A stretch of DNA of 64,000 nucleotides from Isoetes taiwanensis (lineage: Eukaryota; Streptophyta; Lycopodiopsida; Isoetales; Isoetaceae): the NCBI GenBank assembly GCA_021234155.1, contig JAJEKV010000046.1, forward strand, positions 3,285,510 through 3,349,509, given 5' to 3'. The notes beneath the pieces were generated by a model. That model did not search any database and was not told where the DNA came from. It saw only the letters and a program-made list of their open reading frames with translations. The position numbers and the translations under genes are program-made. Positions 47,500 to 62,447 of the stretch are shown in pieces (position 1 is the stretch's first letter; the number at the start of each line of letters is the position of its first letter).

Positions 47500-49600
47500 C
47501 GAGAGATTACGGTGAATGATTTTGAAGAGATGCTACCTTCCTTTTGAAGAAAGGAAAGTGTCCCGGAATTGATGGTATTCATGTGGAGTTCTTCGGGAGT
47601 TATGGGATTGTGTTGGCGATGATGTGTATGACGCGCGTTTGAGGATTTCAAGAGGCAAAGGCGTCTAGACAAAAATTCTCAACTTCGGCTGCATTTCTCT
47701 TATTCCTAAGTGTAAGGAACCTTCAACAATTTCTGGATCGCCCTATCACCTTACTATCTTTTCATGGTTTTAAGATTTTTGCCAAAGCTTATGCACAAAA
47801 GCTTGGGATATTCTTGTTGATTCTATATCATCTACACAATCGGGATTTACGCCCGCGGCGATGCATATTAAACAATGTAGTCACGCCTATGAAGGTATTT
47901 ATTGGGCTCGACTTCAGGGCCATGAAATTGTATATTTGAAGTGGACTTTGCAAAAGCATATGACGTTGTTGATTTGGCCTTCTTAGAGAAATGTCTCTTA
48001 CGCTTTGGTTTTGGTGCACAATTCACGGTGATGTCATGAGGCTTCATTATTACGCTTTCGCTCTTCTATTCTCTTCCAAGGGAACCTCAAAGATTCTTTC
48101 AGTGGGTCGTGGCATCCGCCGGGGCTGCCCTTTAGCTCCATTGTTATTTTCGGTTGTGGTGAGGAGGTTCTTGCACGTGTCTTCTCTCTTGCATACGGGG
48201 AGGGAATCTTGCATGGACTTCCTATGAATAATGGGTCGCAGGAGATCTATAATCAATATGCGGATGACACTTTCCTTTTTCGAGGCGGATGAGCAAAATT
48301 TGCGAATGCCATTTCTTTGTTGGATTCCTTTTCCCTAGCATCCGGTGGTATTTTTGTGGGTTGGCGTATGTACAAAGACTATGGGCTTTGGACTCTCAGT
48401 TCCACCATGTGTAGCTACCTTTCCATGGAAGATCCTTCCCCATGGTAAAAGCAACCAAACTTCTCGGTATCCCAGCAGGGTGTTCATATCTCATCGGGGA
48501 GATGCGTGGGGAGGCGGTGATTAAGGGCTTGGAAAAGCACCTTTTTTGGTGGTCCACAGCGAAGCTTTCCATGGCAGGACGAATTGTTGTGGCTAAGTCA
48601 GTTTTAAGCAGCACTCATGTGTATATGGCTTCGTTCATGTTGGCTCCACAGTCAAAGATACAACTTCTCGTCAGGGTTGTGAGGAACTTCATCCGGGGAA
48701 CAGAGGAGGGTCTTTGCTTTGTCAAAAGTCGGGAGTTGGGAAAAGTGCATGTTGCCAAAGCATTTTGGTGGCCTTGGAATGATTAATTTTCTTTTGCAGA
48801 GCAAGGTGATGATTTCTAAGTTCATTTGGAGAATTTTGAATAATGTGGATGAGTCCCCGGGTTCCCGCCTTGTTTATCAGTCTTTGCAAATGTGCATTTC
48901 TTTTGGGTCTCGGTCTCTTAGGCCACTTTTCCCCAGGCTCGTTCTATCCATCGACGGCATACCCTAATGCATCCCCATTTCTTAGAGGATTGCTAGTTGC
49001 ATGGGAGACTGCATACAATCTCTGTTTCATTTTCACCATCTCATGCACACACCCAGCATGGTACCAAGTTGTTGGTGGATTCCATTGGATGGTGGTCCTC
49101 TGGTTGCTTCAGTCCACCCATTGACGCAGCGTCGATGGAGAGCAGCAGGTGTGCATATGATATCCGATTGGTATAATAATCAAAGGCAGTTGCCGACATG
49201 GGAGGAGTTTAGAGCTAAGTTCCTCCTTTTAAGGTGGGATCGAGCTATTTGGCGAAGGTGTCTTCAATTCTTCCCAAGAGCACAAGTGGATGACCCCTAC
49301 CGTGGGTAATTCATGAGCATGTCAAAGCAGATAAGTTGGTGAATTCCATGTACAAGGTCTTGCTTGATGCTGATGTCTTGCCTCCTTCGTCCAAGTGGCC
49401 TTTGGTCATTCCCAGGGATCGGCAGAAAGCAGAGTGGAAGTGGGTATGGGATAAACTACTCCATCCCAAAGTATCTCGTTTTATGGTGGCAAGTCACTCA
49501 TCGTTGTTCAGCGTTAATATTCTCGGCGCCTGCATTTCGCCGATCGAGAGGTGTCCGCACTTTGTCCCTTATGTGCCTGAGCCTCTTTCATTGCAATTTG
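47500..49600 (+). pseudogene. LINE 1 reverse transcriptase and C-terminal region
   Basis: Motifs in order: KCPGIDGIHVEFF (47,555-47,592), RPITLLSFHGFKIFAK (about 47,740), SVGRGIRRGCPLAPLLF (48,100-48,150), and QYADDT, the catalytic YADD (48,254-48,271). MAGRIVVAKSVLSS (48,570-48,612) and GGLGMINF (48,770) follow. EWKWVWDKLLHPKVSRFM (49,432-49,485) begins the C-terminal domain. Several frameshifts make it inactive. Confidence 0.85.
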
Positions 49601-49999
49601 AATAGCCGGCCGGTGTTATTAGCAGTTTATCCAAGTAGGTGGGATAATTTGGCAAAAAGGGCCTTTCATTTGGCTTACGCATGGATCATCCGGTCCATTT
49701 TGGAAAGAAGGAATCTTCTCATATTCAAAGGTCTTGCTTGTTCAGATGCACAGGTCCTTCTTGATGCCCAACAACGAATTGTCAAAGCGTTCAGGTGCTC
49801 ATCAATTGCTAATGAGGTGAAGAGCCGTATTTGGGAGCACTATCTTCAGATTCATACTTACTTATGAGTTTTTGCTTGCTCTTCATATTGTTTAGATGTT
49901 GTATTTGAGTGGGGTGGTTTTGCTCGGTGGACATTCTCTCCAATCGAGTTATTAGTCCCCATTATACTCGTAACCTTTCCGGATAATAAAGGCTCAAGT

Positions 50000-50002
<3 letters not shown>

Positions 50003-50030
<28 letters not shown>
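50003..50030 (+). other. Poly(A) tail of LINE 1
   Basis: An uninterrupted run of about 28 A residues, preceded by AATAAAGGCTC at 49,984, a polyadenylation-signal-like AATAAA. Confidence 0.9.
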
Positions 50031-50034
<4 letters not shown>

Positions 50035-51050
50035 ATCCGTGTTGAAAATTGTTATCACTTTCAATGTTTATTATAACACTTAATTCAAAAATAGACTAAG
50101 GAAAAATATCGACGATAAAATAATTGTGCTAGATTTTGTTACTCTAGACATATAATAAGCTAGAGAAAAATGTGGATAATGAAATAATTTTGTTAGATTT
50201 TGTTACTCTTGATGTATAACACTTTATCGTTTGATGAAATTGTATAACATGTAAACAAGAAAGCAATATTTTCAGCAAGGGCTTGCATGTGGAAAGTCTT
50301 GGGCAATGGCGTGAGAGGAATTCAAAGGGAAGGGAAATTTGAGTTGCTCGAACAATAAAGTTGTGATCTATAAGACATCAAGAATAGAATAGAATAGAAT
50401 AGATGTTTAGCGTCCCACTTGAGACACCGACCGCCTATGGGACCCAAACAAAAAGAGAGCAAACAAACGATATCAGAAGATTAAAAAAACCCCGCCCAAG
50501 GGTTTTCGAGGAAAAATCTTAGCGAAGAATAAATTCCGGGCATGTCATACAATTGTGTAGGACAGTTCAATGCCATCCCGGAAGACACAACTGAGTCCGT
50601 GCATCCATAACCTCCTGGAGGTATGACCCCAACAACTAACCTTGCTAGTTTAACGTCCAAGAAATAGATTAATATAACAACAATCGAATGCTACCTAAGA
50701 ACCATTTATAGTTCCAATGTACTCATGGGGAGATAAAGATATCTCTAATCCAAGTGTGTTTCACAACATCGTATTAATAGATGTGCGTTAATAAACAATG
50801 GGTCTAGTTTCACAGGTTTGGAAAGGCAATAACTTTACATTCTCGCTTCTTATCGCACACTATTTTCTTCTAGAACACAAGGTGAGAAAACTTAGGTCCA
50901 AATCATATATGTTTTTGGATATGTAGACGAGATAGATGAAGAGAAATGTTCGTGGCGATAAATTTCTTGTTGATGTAAATATTTATCTTTGTTAATGAAG
51001 CAATGGTTGTTTCGCACCATTGATTTGGGCATACTTTTTTGGAAAACGGA

Positions 51051-51232
51051 AAGCAATGACCTTAGATGAGGAAGATTTTCCAAAATCTTCCATAATCTAA
51101 GGGCTACAAATTAATAATGGAAGGAATCCTGATAATGTATAAAGCAATGACCTTAGATGAGGAAGATTTTCCAAAATTTTCCATAATCTAAGGGCTACAA
51201 ATTAATAATGGAAGGAATCCTGATAATGTATA
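51051..51232 (+). repeat. Tandem duplication, 91-bp unit, two copies
   Basis: AAGCAATGACCTTAGATGAG begins at 51,051 and again at 51,142. The units are almost identical through GGAATCCTGATAATGTAT, implying a recent local duplication. Confidence 0.9.
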
Positions 51233-51328
51233 ACGTAGCTGACAAAATTTTGCAATAATTCACAAAAAAAATACCTTGCAATTTCTTTTATAAACATACG
51301 TCTCACTTAGTTATACAAGAAACTTATC

Positions 51329-51350
51329 GCGGCGGCCTTACGGCCGCCGC
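51329..51350. repeat. GC-rich perfect hairpin
   Basis: GCGGCGGCC-TTAC-GGCCGCCGC: a 9-bp stem made only of G and C with a 4-nt loop, in an AT-rich surrounding. Function unknown. Confidence 0.75.
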
Positions 51351-53294
51351 AAACGTTTCTCTTCCCCAACTCGTCTATGCAGGGGAAATTTGTGTAACTT
51401 TGGAATGGTGCCAAAGTCCTTAAAATGTGATACTTGATGTTTCTATAATATGAGAAGGCATTGCACAAGTAGACTATGGGGTATCCATCTAAGAGCGTGC
51501 ATGTGGATCTAGCAAAAATAGCGAAATTGCAATAACGAATTATAAAAGAGTAATTATAACATTCTAATTACTTGGATCTCAGACAAATTCATTCAAATCC
51601 AATGTGAATGGTATTCCAAAGCATTTCAGAACTAGAAAAGCTAATCAAAAGCATTATAGAAAATACCAAAGGCGTAGTGGTAGTGCACAATATTTATGAG
51701 GAGACTTGATTAATGTTACCTTGTAATATTCTTCTTGAGAATATGTACCATTTTAAAGCAGTCCAAGAGGACTTTATTTGCCATTACCTTCATGCCTATT
51801 TACAATACTCCATGTAGGATCCTCGCATCCCCATTGTAAACAAAATCCCTCGACATTTCACATTTCTAAAACGAGAACTTTAATCTACACGACTTTAGAT
51901 AATTTTGCAAAAACTTTTATTGAAGTAAATCGGAAAAAGATAATTGAGATAAACTTCGTTGCTTTTTATTGGCATTCCATTAACATGCTTGATTCCACAA
52001 CGTTACTTTGCACAAATTCCAAAACCATGGACCAAGATTAATCGTTACACTAAGATCTGAGTCATTAACCACATTTTTCCATTACCGGTGGCTTATTGTT
52101 ATGCATAGAACACTAGGAAGTTGAATACTTAACTAGACTCTTCCTTCTTCTCCTTCTTAGACGAGCTCGACCCAAAAATAACCAGCTACTATTGCTACAA
52201 TTCCAAAGAACAAGCGCAAGATTATGTGATTGGTCTCCAAGAGGCTCCTCCATTAACCGGGTTTAGTCTTCGCTTGTGGATTACGATGCGACTTCACTAG
52301 CAATACCACGGGCCTAAAATTCAAAACACTAGGAAAATAAAACCAAAGCATGAGAGAAGCGGGACTTAATCCACAACTACTTTGAAGCTTAGTCATGACA
52401 AGATATCCAGAGTTGAAATCATTGACAAGCAAAATGTGATGCACAAGAGATGTTTTGCCTTCCAAGCAACTAGATTACGATTGGTTCAAAAATCCTTGCA
52501 ATGGTCATCACCGATTTAACCAGTAATGAAATGCTTATCGGACAATAATAGCAATCGGGTTCCACCTTGGCTGATATTAGATTGTTACTTTGAATATTAA
52601 GGAAAGGCTTTCAAAGTGGGATGCTTAATGTGAATCTAATATAATATTAAAGAACCCTTGAGTTCCTCAATCAACGATGTCAACCTTTGAATCATGAAAA
52701 CACACCGCCCCGGCACAAGGATAGAACTGCAATATAGCATATCTTTCGTTTTGCAAGCTTTTCCGATTAAATCGCTCCCTTTCCATTTTCTATACAAATA
52801 TTAGCAAAGATATACTTGAAAGTTATCAAACCTAAAGGATACCGGAGTCATTTAATAGGGCAAATTGCAACATAATAGAAACAAAACTAAGACCACGAGA
52901 ACTCCCTCTGCGTTAAATTTGAACATGGGACATAATATCCGCGGTGATCTTTAAACAAGTAAAATCCATAACAAGATAATGGAACCATGGAAGTAAAAGA
53001 GGAAATGTTGCAATCGAGCACATTTTAAAAAAGGAAGTTGCAAAAAGTTTCTAGAAAATTATAATGCCGAATCTAAGAAGAAGGACTCGAAAAATAAAAG
53101 GGGAGAGATAGATTTCATAGCAAACCTTGATATAGACATTTTCAAATGACTTTTTCTTCTTTAGCTCAAGACACGCTTGCCGCTAAAACTTGCTCGCCCG
53201 GATCCTAAAAGCCTGGAGCATTTTCGGGAGGCGCCTAGCTCACCTCCTAGTCCGATGCGGCACAGCCGGAAAGCATCGCCATAGTTACGTTTCT

Positions 53295-53430
53295 AAGGAA
53301 TTGATGGGATGAATGCTTCTCTTTTTTCCACTCTTCCCAAAATGCCTTTAGATAGGGCCACGGTGATATCCTTTGCTAAATCTAGCGCAATGAGCCCTGC
53401 AGAGCATCCCATTCCTCCAAGATTAAAGCT
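53295..53430 (-). pseudogene. 3-ketoacyl-CoA synthase (FAE1/KCS) gene fragment
   Basis: On the minus strand this reads SFNLGGMGCSAGLIALDLAK. This is the highly conserved active-site block of plant 3-ketoacyl-CoA synthases, which extend very-long-chain fatty acids in the endoplasmic reticulum; the Cys of GMGCSAG is the catalytic nucleophile. After LAKD the frame leaves the family and ends 30-odd codons later at a TAG. Upstream on the same strand (53,430-53,700) only a weak SAM(I)VN-like trace could be read. It is a short relic or a gene fragment carried by a transposon. Confidence 0.6.
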
Positions 53431-53439
53431 CCCAGACCG

Positions 53440-54817
53440 GATTCGCCATAGCGGACCTGCGCCTTCACGGATGAATGGCCCGGAAAGGTTTCAGAATATT
53501 GAAGACTTTGCTTCCAAGCAAATAATCCCCCGCATATTGGGCAAAGTATGTATATTCCAAGCAAATAAATATTGAGGAATCCAGATTTTGCTTCCGGGCA
53601 ATGTAATCCCCTTCTATTGCAAAGCAGCTCACGGAATGGCGCTGCCTGCGTCAAAACTCAAGCAAGGTTTACGTTGAAGATCCGACAACGATTCACATTC
53701 TACGCCTATGAATTAACCCATCAAGTATTCTTCCGGAAGATCTAGGTCCTTTACGACTTCAATCAACCCCGCACAGCCATCAATTAATTTACGGTTTAAT
53801 ACGCTATTCTAATTGTAGATTCGAAGCTTCCATACCGCCATTTCTTGGCCTCGAGCACTCGGCATTAACGAATCCATACCCCGACTTGGAGCAGATTCCC
53901 AACTATGGGCATCGGATAAGGCCACGGTGGCAAACGCCATCGCTTTAGTTTCTTCTTGCTAAGGCTTACCGGTTGCAAGAAAAACACGTAAAAACAAAGT
54001 CTGGCAAGATGGGTTGGTACTTCTTTTCCTCAAAATTGGCGACCTCCTACATCGACTGAAGCTATGGCGGGGATGACGGAGTTCGCCCGGGGCAGAGGAA
54101 GTGGAGAGCATTTGACGATGTGAGAGCTGATCTCGCCGGAATGGGGCAGAGGAAGTGGAGAGCAGAGAAGGAGATTCGACGGAGGAGATTGATTCAAAGC
54201 AGATAAGAACAAAAAAGTGGCATCCCTAGTTTTTTTTCTTTTTTCTTCAATTTGAAAATGTAATGGATGCATACGTGTCAGAGCCAGGGCTGCGCTTAGC
54301 CCAGAAAAATTACCTCTTATTTTTTAAGAACAGAAATGTTACTGCTTTATATATGGTATGATAAACGTGAATATGTTGCTAAAGACATAGCCAAGGTGGG
54401 AAAAGCCGTTTTAATAGAAAAGTAACAATGCTTACCTTACTTTGTTGTAAGACATAAAACACGAAATATGTAATACCAAAAGTAGAATTCGACGTGTTAA
54501 CAAGGACAGCCGCGTCTTAAAAATGCTTACATACCTTACCTTGTTGTTAGCATAAATGCACCCAGAGGCAAACGCTGACCATAGATCTCATTCATATGTT
54601 TGAACATAGTCTATTTGTGTTAGCATAAATGCATTCATATGTTAGCAAACTTAGACCCAATTGAGACGTTCATATGTTTGACTATTTTGTTGTCATACGA
54701 AGAATCAATTTGAGCACTTGTTGAGTGAGCATAAATAAATCGAGGGAGATATTGTTCATAATTACATATTTTGACTATCATGATAACATATTAAGAATCC
54801 AATTAAGGACATACTTG
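53440..54817 (-). other. Gene-like but unassigned minus-strand sequence
   Basis: The minus strand reads AFATVALSDAHSWESAPSRG near 53,900-53,960 and IEVVKDLDLPEEYLMG near 53,720-53,770, both protein-like, with stops between. An internal duplication (GGCAGAGGAAGTGGAGAGCA at about 54,092 and 54,145) lies near 54.1 kb. It could be the upstream part of the broken ketoacyl synthase neighbourhood or another relic. Confidence 0.25.
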
Positions 54818-55721
54818 GCTGAGGCTTGTAGCCAATTGCCAACCCTCGGATTAGGGCATATTATGAGAAATATTCCCTCTAGAGCCATCCTAAGCATACA
54901 CCTCATCGTTTGATAGGGTCAAACGCTTAGGTGGCTCTATAATTTAGGGATTTGACAACCTTTGGCCAGCGCCCCTAATATTTGCTTGATTTGAAAATAG
55001 AATTCATCTAAAAAGACTCCTCCAAATATGGACATGCTAATTTGGCTAAAAGGATAAGATTCTAGCAGTAAGACTCGACCACTCCCAAGCATCTAATCAC
55101 GGTCGCCACTCCCTTCCTGCCTCCATGTGCGCAGATCAAGGAGGTCGCGCCACACCATCCTCCTACAGCCGCCATAGAAGCACCTTTTGCAGACTGCATG
55201 AGCAAAGCAGACCACATGCCTTCACCGCAGATTTGCCACACTTACAAAGAAGTTCGATTGACACCGCAATCACATTGCGTAAATAGACCGTGGGATTGAA
55301 CCCCCTGCGGCATTTATGTTGTACTGGAAGGTCCACCACCAGGCTATTATTTTAGGAACGGATAGAAGTCGCAAATACATAACAGGGTTTCTCAATCATC
55401 ATGAAGCGTGGTCCGGTCATTGCCCGGCATCATAAGCTCCTCTAACATCACCCGAACATTAATGCAGCGACGCTTTGCGCCTCTCCTTCCTACAAATCGG
55501 CCGCCAAAGACTCGCTAAACCTAAGCTACTAAATCCTTACCTTCTAAATCCGGAGGGCTACATCGAACCACCGCTCCGCATTCTCGACCCCAACAAACGA
55601 GCTCCTCGAAAGCGGGAACCCTAAAGATTCCTTTTTGCCATAAACACATAACTAAAATCATACAATACATGCCCAAAACCTTCTAAACCATATGTAATAT
55701 AAGTAGGATTTCATGAACTAG
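54818..55721. repeat. 0.9 kb repeat unit, copy 1
   Basis: It starts GCTGAGGCTTGTAGCCAATT and ends GATTTCATGAACTAG. It matches 56,082-56,645 plus 58,463-58,801 in the same orientation. On the minus strand the middle reads a Cys-rich stretch (CYKCGKS, VKACGRC in copy 2), perhaps an old zinc-finger exon. No terminal inverted repeats were seen. Confidence 0.85.
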
Positions 55722-56081
55722 CCAACTATATTGTGGCAAACCCTCGCTCATGTGGGTAAATGGTATATTCTAGATATATGCAAGTATATACTTGGATATG
55801 CTTTTTGACTGTGCTTGATAAAATATGTCTAGAGTTTTTTTTGTTAATGCACAAACAAAATACATGCAAACACACTCTCGGGTCAGCGAAGGGCAACCCC
55901 CGTGCACACCACCTTGATTTTTCCTCGCATGCGAAAAAAAAAAAAACTCAACCAAAATTTTTTAAGTTCAACCCAAAATCCTCGAAGCCATACCCCGAGT
56001 TTTTCGAATCGTGGCATTTAAATCCACAAGAAAATCACGAAAAAAAGCCTTCCATAGTTGGTCGAGCATTACCATATCGCT
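55722..56081. other. Spacer between the two repeat copies
   Basis: About 360 bp with no recognisable gene; one 108-codon plus frame (55,760-56,086) is open but low in complexity, with a poly(A) run. Confidence 0.5.
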
Positions 56082-56645
56082 GCTGAGGCTTGTAGCCAAT
56101 TGCCAACCCTCGGATTAGGGCATATTATGAGAAATATTCCCTCTAGAGCCATCCTAAGCATACACCTCATCGTTTGATAGGGTCAAACGCTTAGGTGGCT
56201 CTATAATTTAGGGATTTGACAACCTTTGGCCAGGGCCCCTAATATTTGCTTGATTTGAAAATAGAATTCATCTAAAAAGACTCCTCCTCCAAATATGGAC
56301 ATGCTAATTTGGCTAAAAGGATAAGATTCTAGCGTAAGACCTCGACCGCAAGCATCTAATCCGCCGATCGCCACTCCTCGCCTCCGTAATGTGGGCAGAT
56401 CAAGGGAGGTCGCGCCACCATCCTCATACACAGCGCCATAGAAGCACCTGCGACAGCATGAGCAGCGACCACATGCCTTCACCTACGATTTGCCACACTT
56501 ATAGCAAGTTCGATTCGACACCGCAATCACATTGCAGAAATAGACCGTGGGATTCGAACCCCCTGTGCATTTATGTTGTGCCTGGAAGGTCCACACAGAG
56601 GCTATTATTTTAGGAACAGATAGAAGTCGACAGAAATACATAACC
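56082..56645. repeat. 0.9 kb repeat unit, copy 2, first part
   Basis: This matches 54,818-55,384. It breaks at ATAACC, where LINE 2 inserted. Confidence 0.85.
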
Positions 56646-58456
56646 CCTTGCTTAATAGCCGTGGTGAAGCAAGGGCTACCGATGGATGGAAGGTTAACCG
56701 TGGTCTTTCCGATACATAAACAAGGGGACAAAAAGGATGTTAAATTACGTAACAATACCCCGATAGGCAAAGTGTTTTGCAAAACTCTTTAAAGCTTTAT
56801 TGGAGAGCAAATTGAGCCAATGGGCGAGACAAATGACAAGCGTTCACAGCTTCAAGCGATTTCAAAGCATTACAATACTTTGGATCATGCCTCACTCTTA
56901 GAGTTCCGTGGAACAGCTAAGGCCCCCTAATCGTGTAATCGTACATTGCCTACATTGACTTCACCAAAGTTTTCACACCGCCCCAGAGGATCCGCTTGGC
57001 GCAAGAATGGAGCAATTAGGTGTACCAACAGAGATCGTGAGGTGCAATTTCCCAACTATATGTATGCATTAAGCTTTCTCGATAGCCCGCATGATGTGAT
57101 CAGCAACACCATTGGGGTTAGAGCAAGGTCGCCCTCTATCACCTACTTTGTTTGGCCTATACATAGACGAGCTTGATAATTGGCTTAGAGCTCGCTCACT
57201 ACCGTGTACAAAACTAGGAGTTTATTTGCTTCGGGGTTGCTCATGTATGCAGATGACGTGGTGTTGATTGCCAGCAGGAAAAGTGTGCTACAAAGTCACC
57301 TAAATTGTCTTGAAGCCTTCTCCAAGGCAAAGCAAATGAGTGTAAACATCTCCAAATCAAAGGTAATGATCTTTGGAACTAGAGAAAGGCCAACGTTTTC
57401 ATACCGAGGGACAGAGTGGAAACCAGAGTAGAACATTATAAGTACCTTGGTCTAGACTTCTCCTCCAAGTACAATTGGAAGGAGTGCATAAGGAGATGTA
57501 GGTGAGGTAAGCAAAGCTTCTATCACATGCTCTCAGAATCGCTCAAGGGTTGCATTGCATGATTGGGGTTTAAAAGAATCTTATTTAAAGCTCTTGTCCA
57601 AACAATTGGTCCTATATGGGGGCCCATATGGGGGCCAAGCATTTCGACTAAGTTATGGAATCAGTGGAGCAAGTACGTAAAACATTCTTGAGAGGAATTA
57701 GGTATCGGTTAAATACCATCACGCCATCATGTTGGCAGAGGGGGATGTTCGTTCCGCTAGAGTTAGAGGCACTCTTCAAGCAATAAACTTTGCAAACAAA
57801 GCTTAAAGGGCGCCCCGTGATCGGGTCTCACATGTTGCCATGATTAACTCGTGAGGAACATGGTTCGGTTTGCGAGGATCCGGAAAAGATGGGCAAGCAA
57901 ATGGGGAGTTACCGATGAGAACCGCCCGATAATAAGCTAGATGCTTTCGGGTTCTATTGGAACAACTTTTCTATTGAACACATTTGGGCAAACCAAGGCG
58001 TACCGGATGCAACATTACAAGGCACATGCTAACCGCATGGTAGAGTACAAGAGTCACCCCTTTACTTAAATGCTAACATACCGAGGTCCCACGACATATC
58101 ATAGCTCGCTTCTGTAATCCCAGCCAAGATAGATTAGAAATTGAGGGGTGGTCTGGCATAAACTACCTCTAGAAACGGTGATTGCGGCAAAGTGGTGATC
58201 CGGAGATGCATAGAAGATGAGAACCACGATGTTTATAGCATGCGGTGTACCAAGATATCCGTAGAAGTTCTCTATTCAAAAGCGAGGATTTCTATTCTTT
58301 ATTTTCATTACCACCACTAGAATTAGGGACATATTTTAAGGGTGGACATGCACCGACTTTTTCCGCCATTGTGATTACTATTGTTGGTTTTTGGGCTCCA
58401 TGGCCTTCAAGGCCCTAAGAGAGCTAGTTAATAAATAAATAAATAAATAAATAAAA
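56646..58456 (+). mobile_element. LINE 2, 5'-truncated, with (ATAA)n tail
   Basis: A 6-bp duplication ATAACC flanks it (56,640-56,645 and 58,457-58,462), and the repeat unit resumes exactly after it. It begins inside an RT-type domain (GRLTVVFPIHKQGDKKDVKL, then GKVFCKTL), continues with LTFSL-like and GLYIDELDNWLRA pieces (57,150-57,190), and has MYADDVVLIASRKSV, the YADD catalytic box, at 57,243-57,285. The 3' end is a run of ATAA units. It differs from LINE 1 in tail type and sequence, so it belongs to another clade, possibly RTE-like. Confidence 0.8.
58430..58456 (+). repeat. (ATAA)n microsatellite tail of LINE 2
   Basis: About six AATA units end the LINE, as in LINE families whose 3' tails are short tandem repeats instead of poly(A). 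Confidence 0.85.
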
Positions 58457-58462
58457 ATAACC

Positions 58463-58801
58463 GGGGTTTTTCAATCATCATGAGGCGTGGTCGGGTCATT
58501 CACCGCATCATAAGCTCCTCTAACATGCGAACAAGTAATGCAGCGGCTTGCCCTACGCCTCTCCCTTCCTACAAATCTACTGCCAAAAGACACGCTAAAC
58601 TTAAGCTACTAAATCCTTACCTTCTAAATCCGGAGGGCTACATCGAACCACCGCTTCGCATTCTCGACCCCAAGAAACGAGCTCCGAATATACAGGAACC
58701 CTAAAGATTCCTTTTTGCCATAAACACATAACTAAAATCATACAATACATGCCCAAAACCTTCTAAACTATATGTAATAAAAGTACGATTTCATGAACTA
58801 G
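58463..58801. repeat. 0.9 kb repeat unit, copy 2, second part
   Basis: This matches 55,385-55,721 up to TTTCATGAACTAG and ends about 240 bp before the chaperonin start codon, so it marks the upstream limit of that promoter. A plus frame here reads KLLNPYLLNPEGYIEPPLRI in both copies, which is gene-like but unassigned. Confidence 0.85.
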
Positions 58802-58871
58802 TGGGCTTTGTATTTTGCGTTTAAGTTTGTATTTCGTACTTTTGCTTGTCTTAGCTAGCTAGTTCCATAAA

Positions 58872-58945
58872 TTATTTTGGTTTGACCTAGAAAATTATCG
58901 TGAAAAATTTATTTTGGTTTGACCTAGAAAATTATCCTGAAAGAG
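58872..58945 (+). repeat. 37-bp direct repeat in the chaperonin promoter
   Basis: TTATTTTGGTTTGACCTAGA plus AAATTATC occurs at 58,872 and 58,909, two adjacent copies with one or two differences. Confidence 0.85.
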
Positions 58946-58957
58946 TTTGTGTCTCAA

Positions 58958-58978
58958 AAACCCTATGGGTTTAGGGTT
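58958..58978 (+). promoter_or_regulatory. Telo-box pair
   Basis: AAACCCTA (58,958-58,965) and its inverse TTTAGGGTT (58,970-58,978) form a near-palindrome. Telo boxes are common near the starts of plant housekeeping genes. Confidence 0.6.
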
Positions 58979-58989
58979 CTAGAAGTTTC
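58977..58989 (+). promoter_or_regulatory. Perfect heat-shock element
   Basis: TTCTAGAAGTTTC is three alternating units (TTC-nn-GAA-nn-TTC), the binding site of heat-shock factors, 55 bp before the chaperonin ATG. It predicts heat induction, which is usual for this gene. Confidence 0.75.
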
Positions 58990-59043
58990 CCACTTCCTTA
59001 TTTTTGCCCTTCTCCCATTTGCAACGAGCAGCTTGAATCGAAG

Positions 59044-62117
<3,074 letters not shown>

Positions 62118-62137
62118 AACTAATTTGATACAGATGC

Positions 62138-62143
62138 AATAAA
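62138..62143 (+). terminator. Polyadenylation signal of CPN60
   Basis: AATAAA lies 21 bp after the stop codon. A second AATAAA is at 62,329-62,334 and could serve a longer 3' UTR. Confidence 0.6.
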
Positions 62144-62447
62144 GCTTAGCTATTGCCCCTGTAACTTTCCCGGTGGCAATCTATGCCAAGAGTGTTGTAC
62201 TACTCGGAAAATTTTGTAATTATAGAGGGGTTTGACAATTCTTTTGTGCAGATGAAAATCTTCTGTTCTGCGTATTTGTGAGCCATTATTGAACATTTCA
62301 CTTCAAAATCTGACATTTTTAGTTTGTCAATAAAAAGCAGTTCTCTGGTCCTTGCGTGATATATTTTAATGTATAGGTCTGAGTATTTAACAGTTACAAA
62401 TTACAATTACTGCCATTATCTCTATCATATAATTATAAAGGGGTAGT

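Larger units (their letters stand above)
44506..50029 (+). mobile_element. LINE (plant L1-type) with poly(A) tail, 5.5 kb
   Basis: A perfect 15-bp target duplication and a 3' poly(A) run (50,003-50,030) bound the element. It carries an ORF1-like region, then endonuclease, reverse transcriptase and a C-terminal cysteine region in order, all on the plus strand. The length and order indicate an essentially full-length insertion. Stops and shifts in both ORFs show it is inactive, while the intact duplication suggests it is not very old. Confidence 0.9.
50045..53290. other. No recognisable gene; a tandem duplication and a GC hairpin
   Basis: AT-rich sequence. A TAGAA microsatellite lies at about 50,380-50,401. 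Small open frames (50,892-51,083 minus; 51,778-52,041 plus; 52,253-52,465 minus) are unassigned. Confidence 0.45.

Noticed and set aside
56535-56600. A tRNA-like T-arm (GGATTCGAACC) in the repeat unit
   Set aside because: No acceptor stem, D-arm or anticodon arm could be paired around it on either strand.
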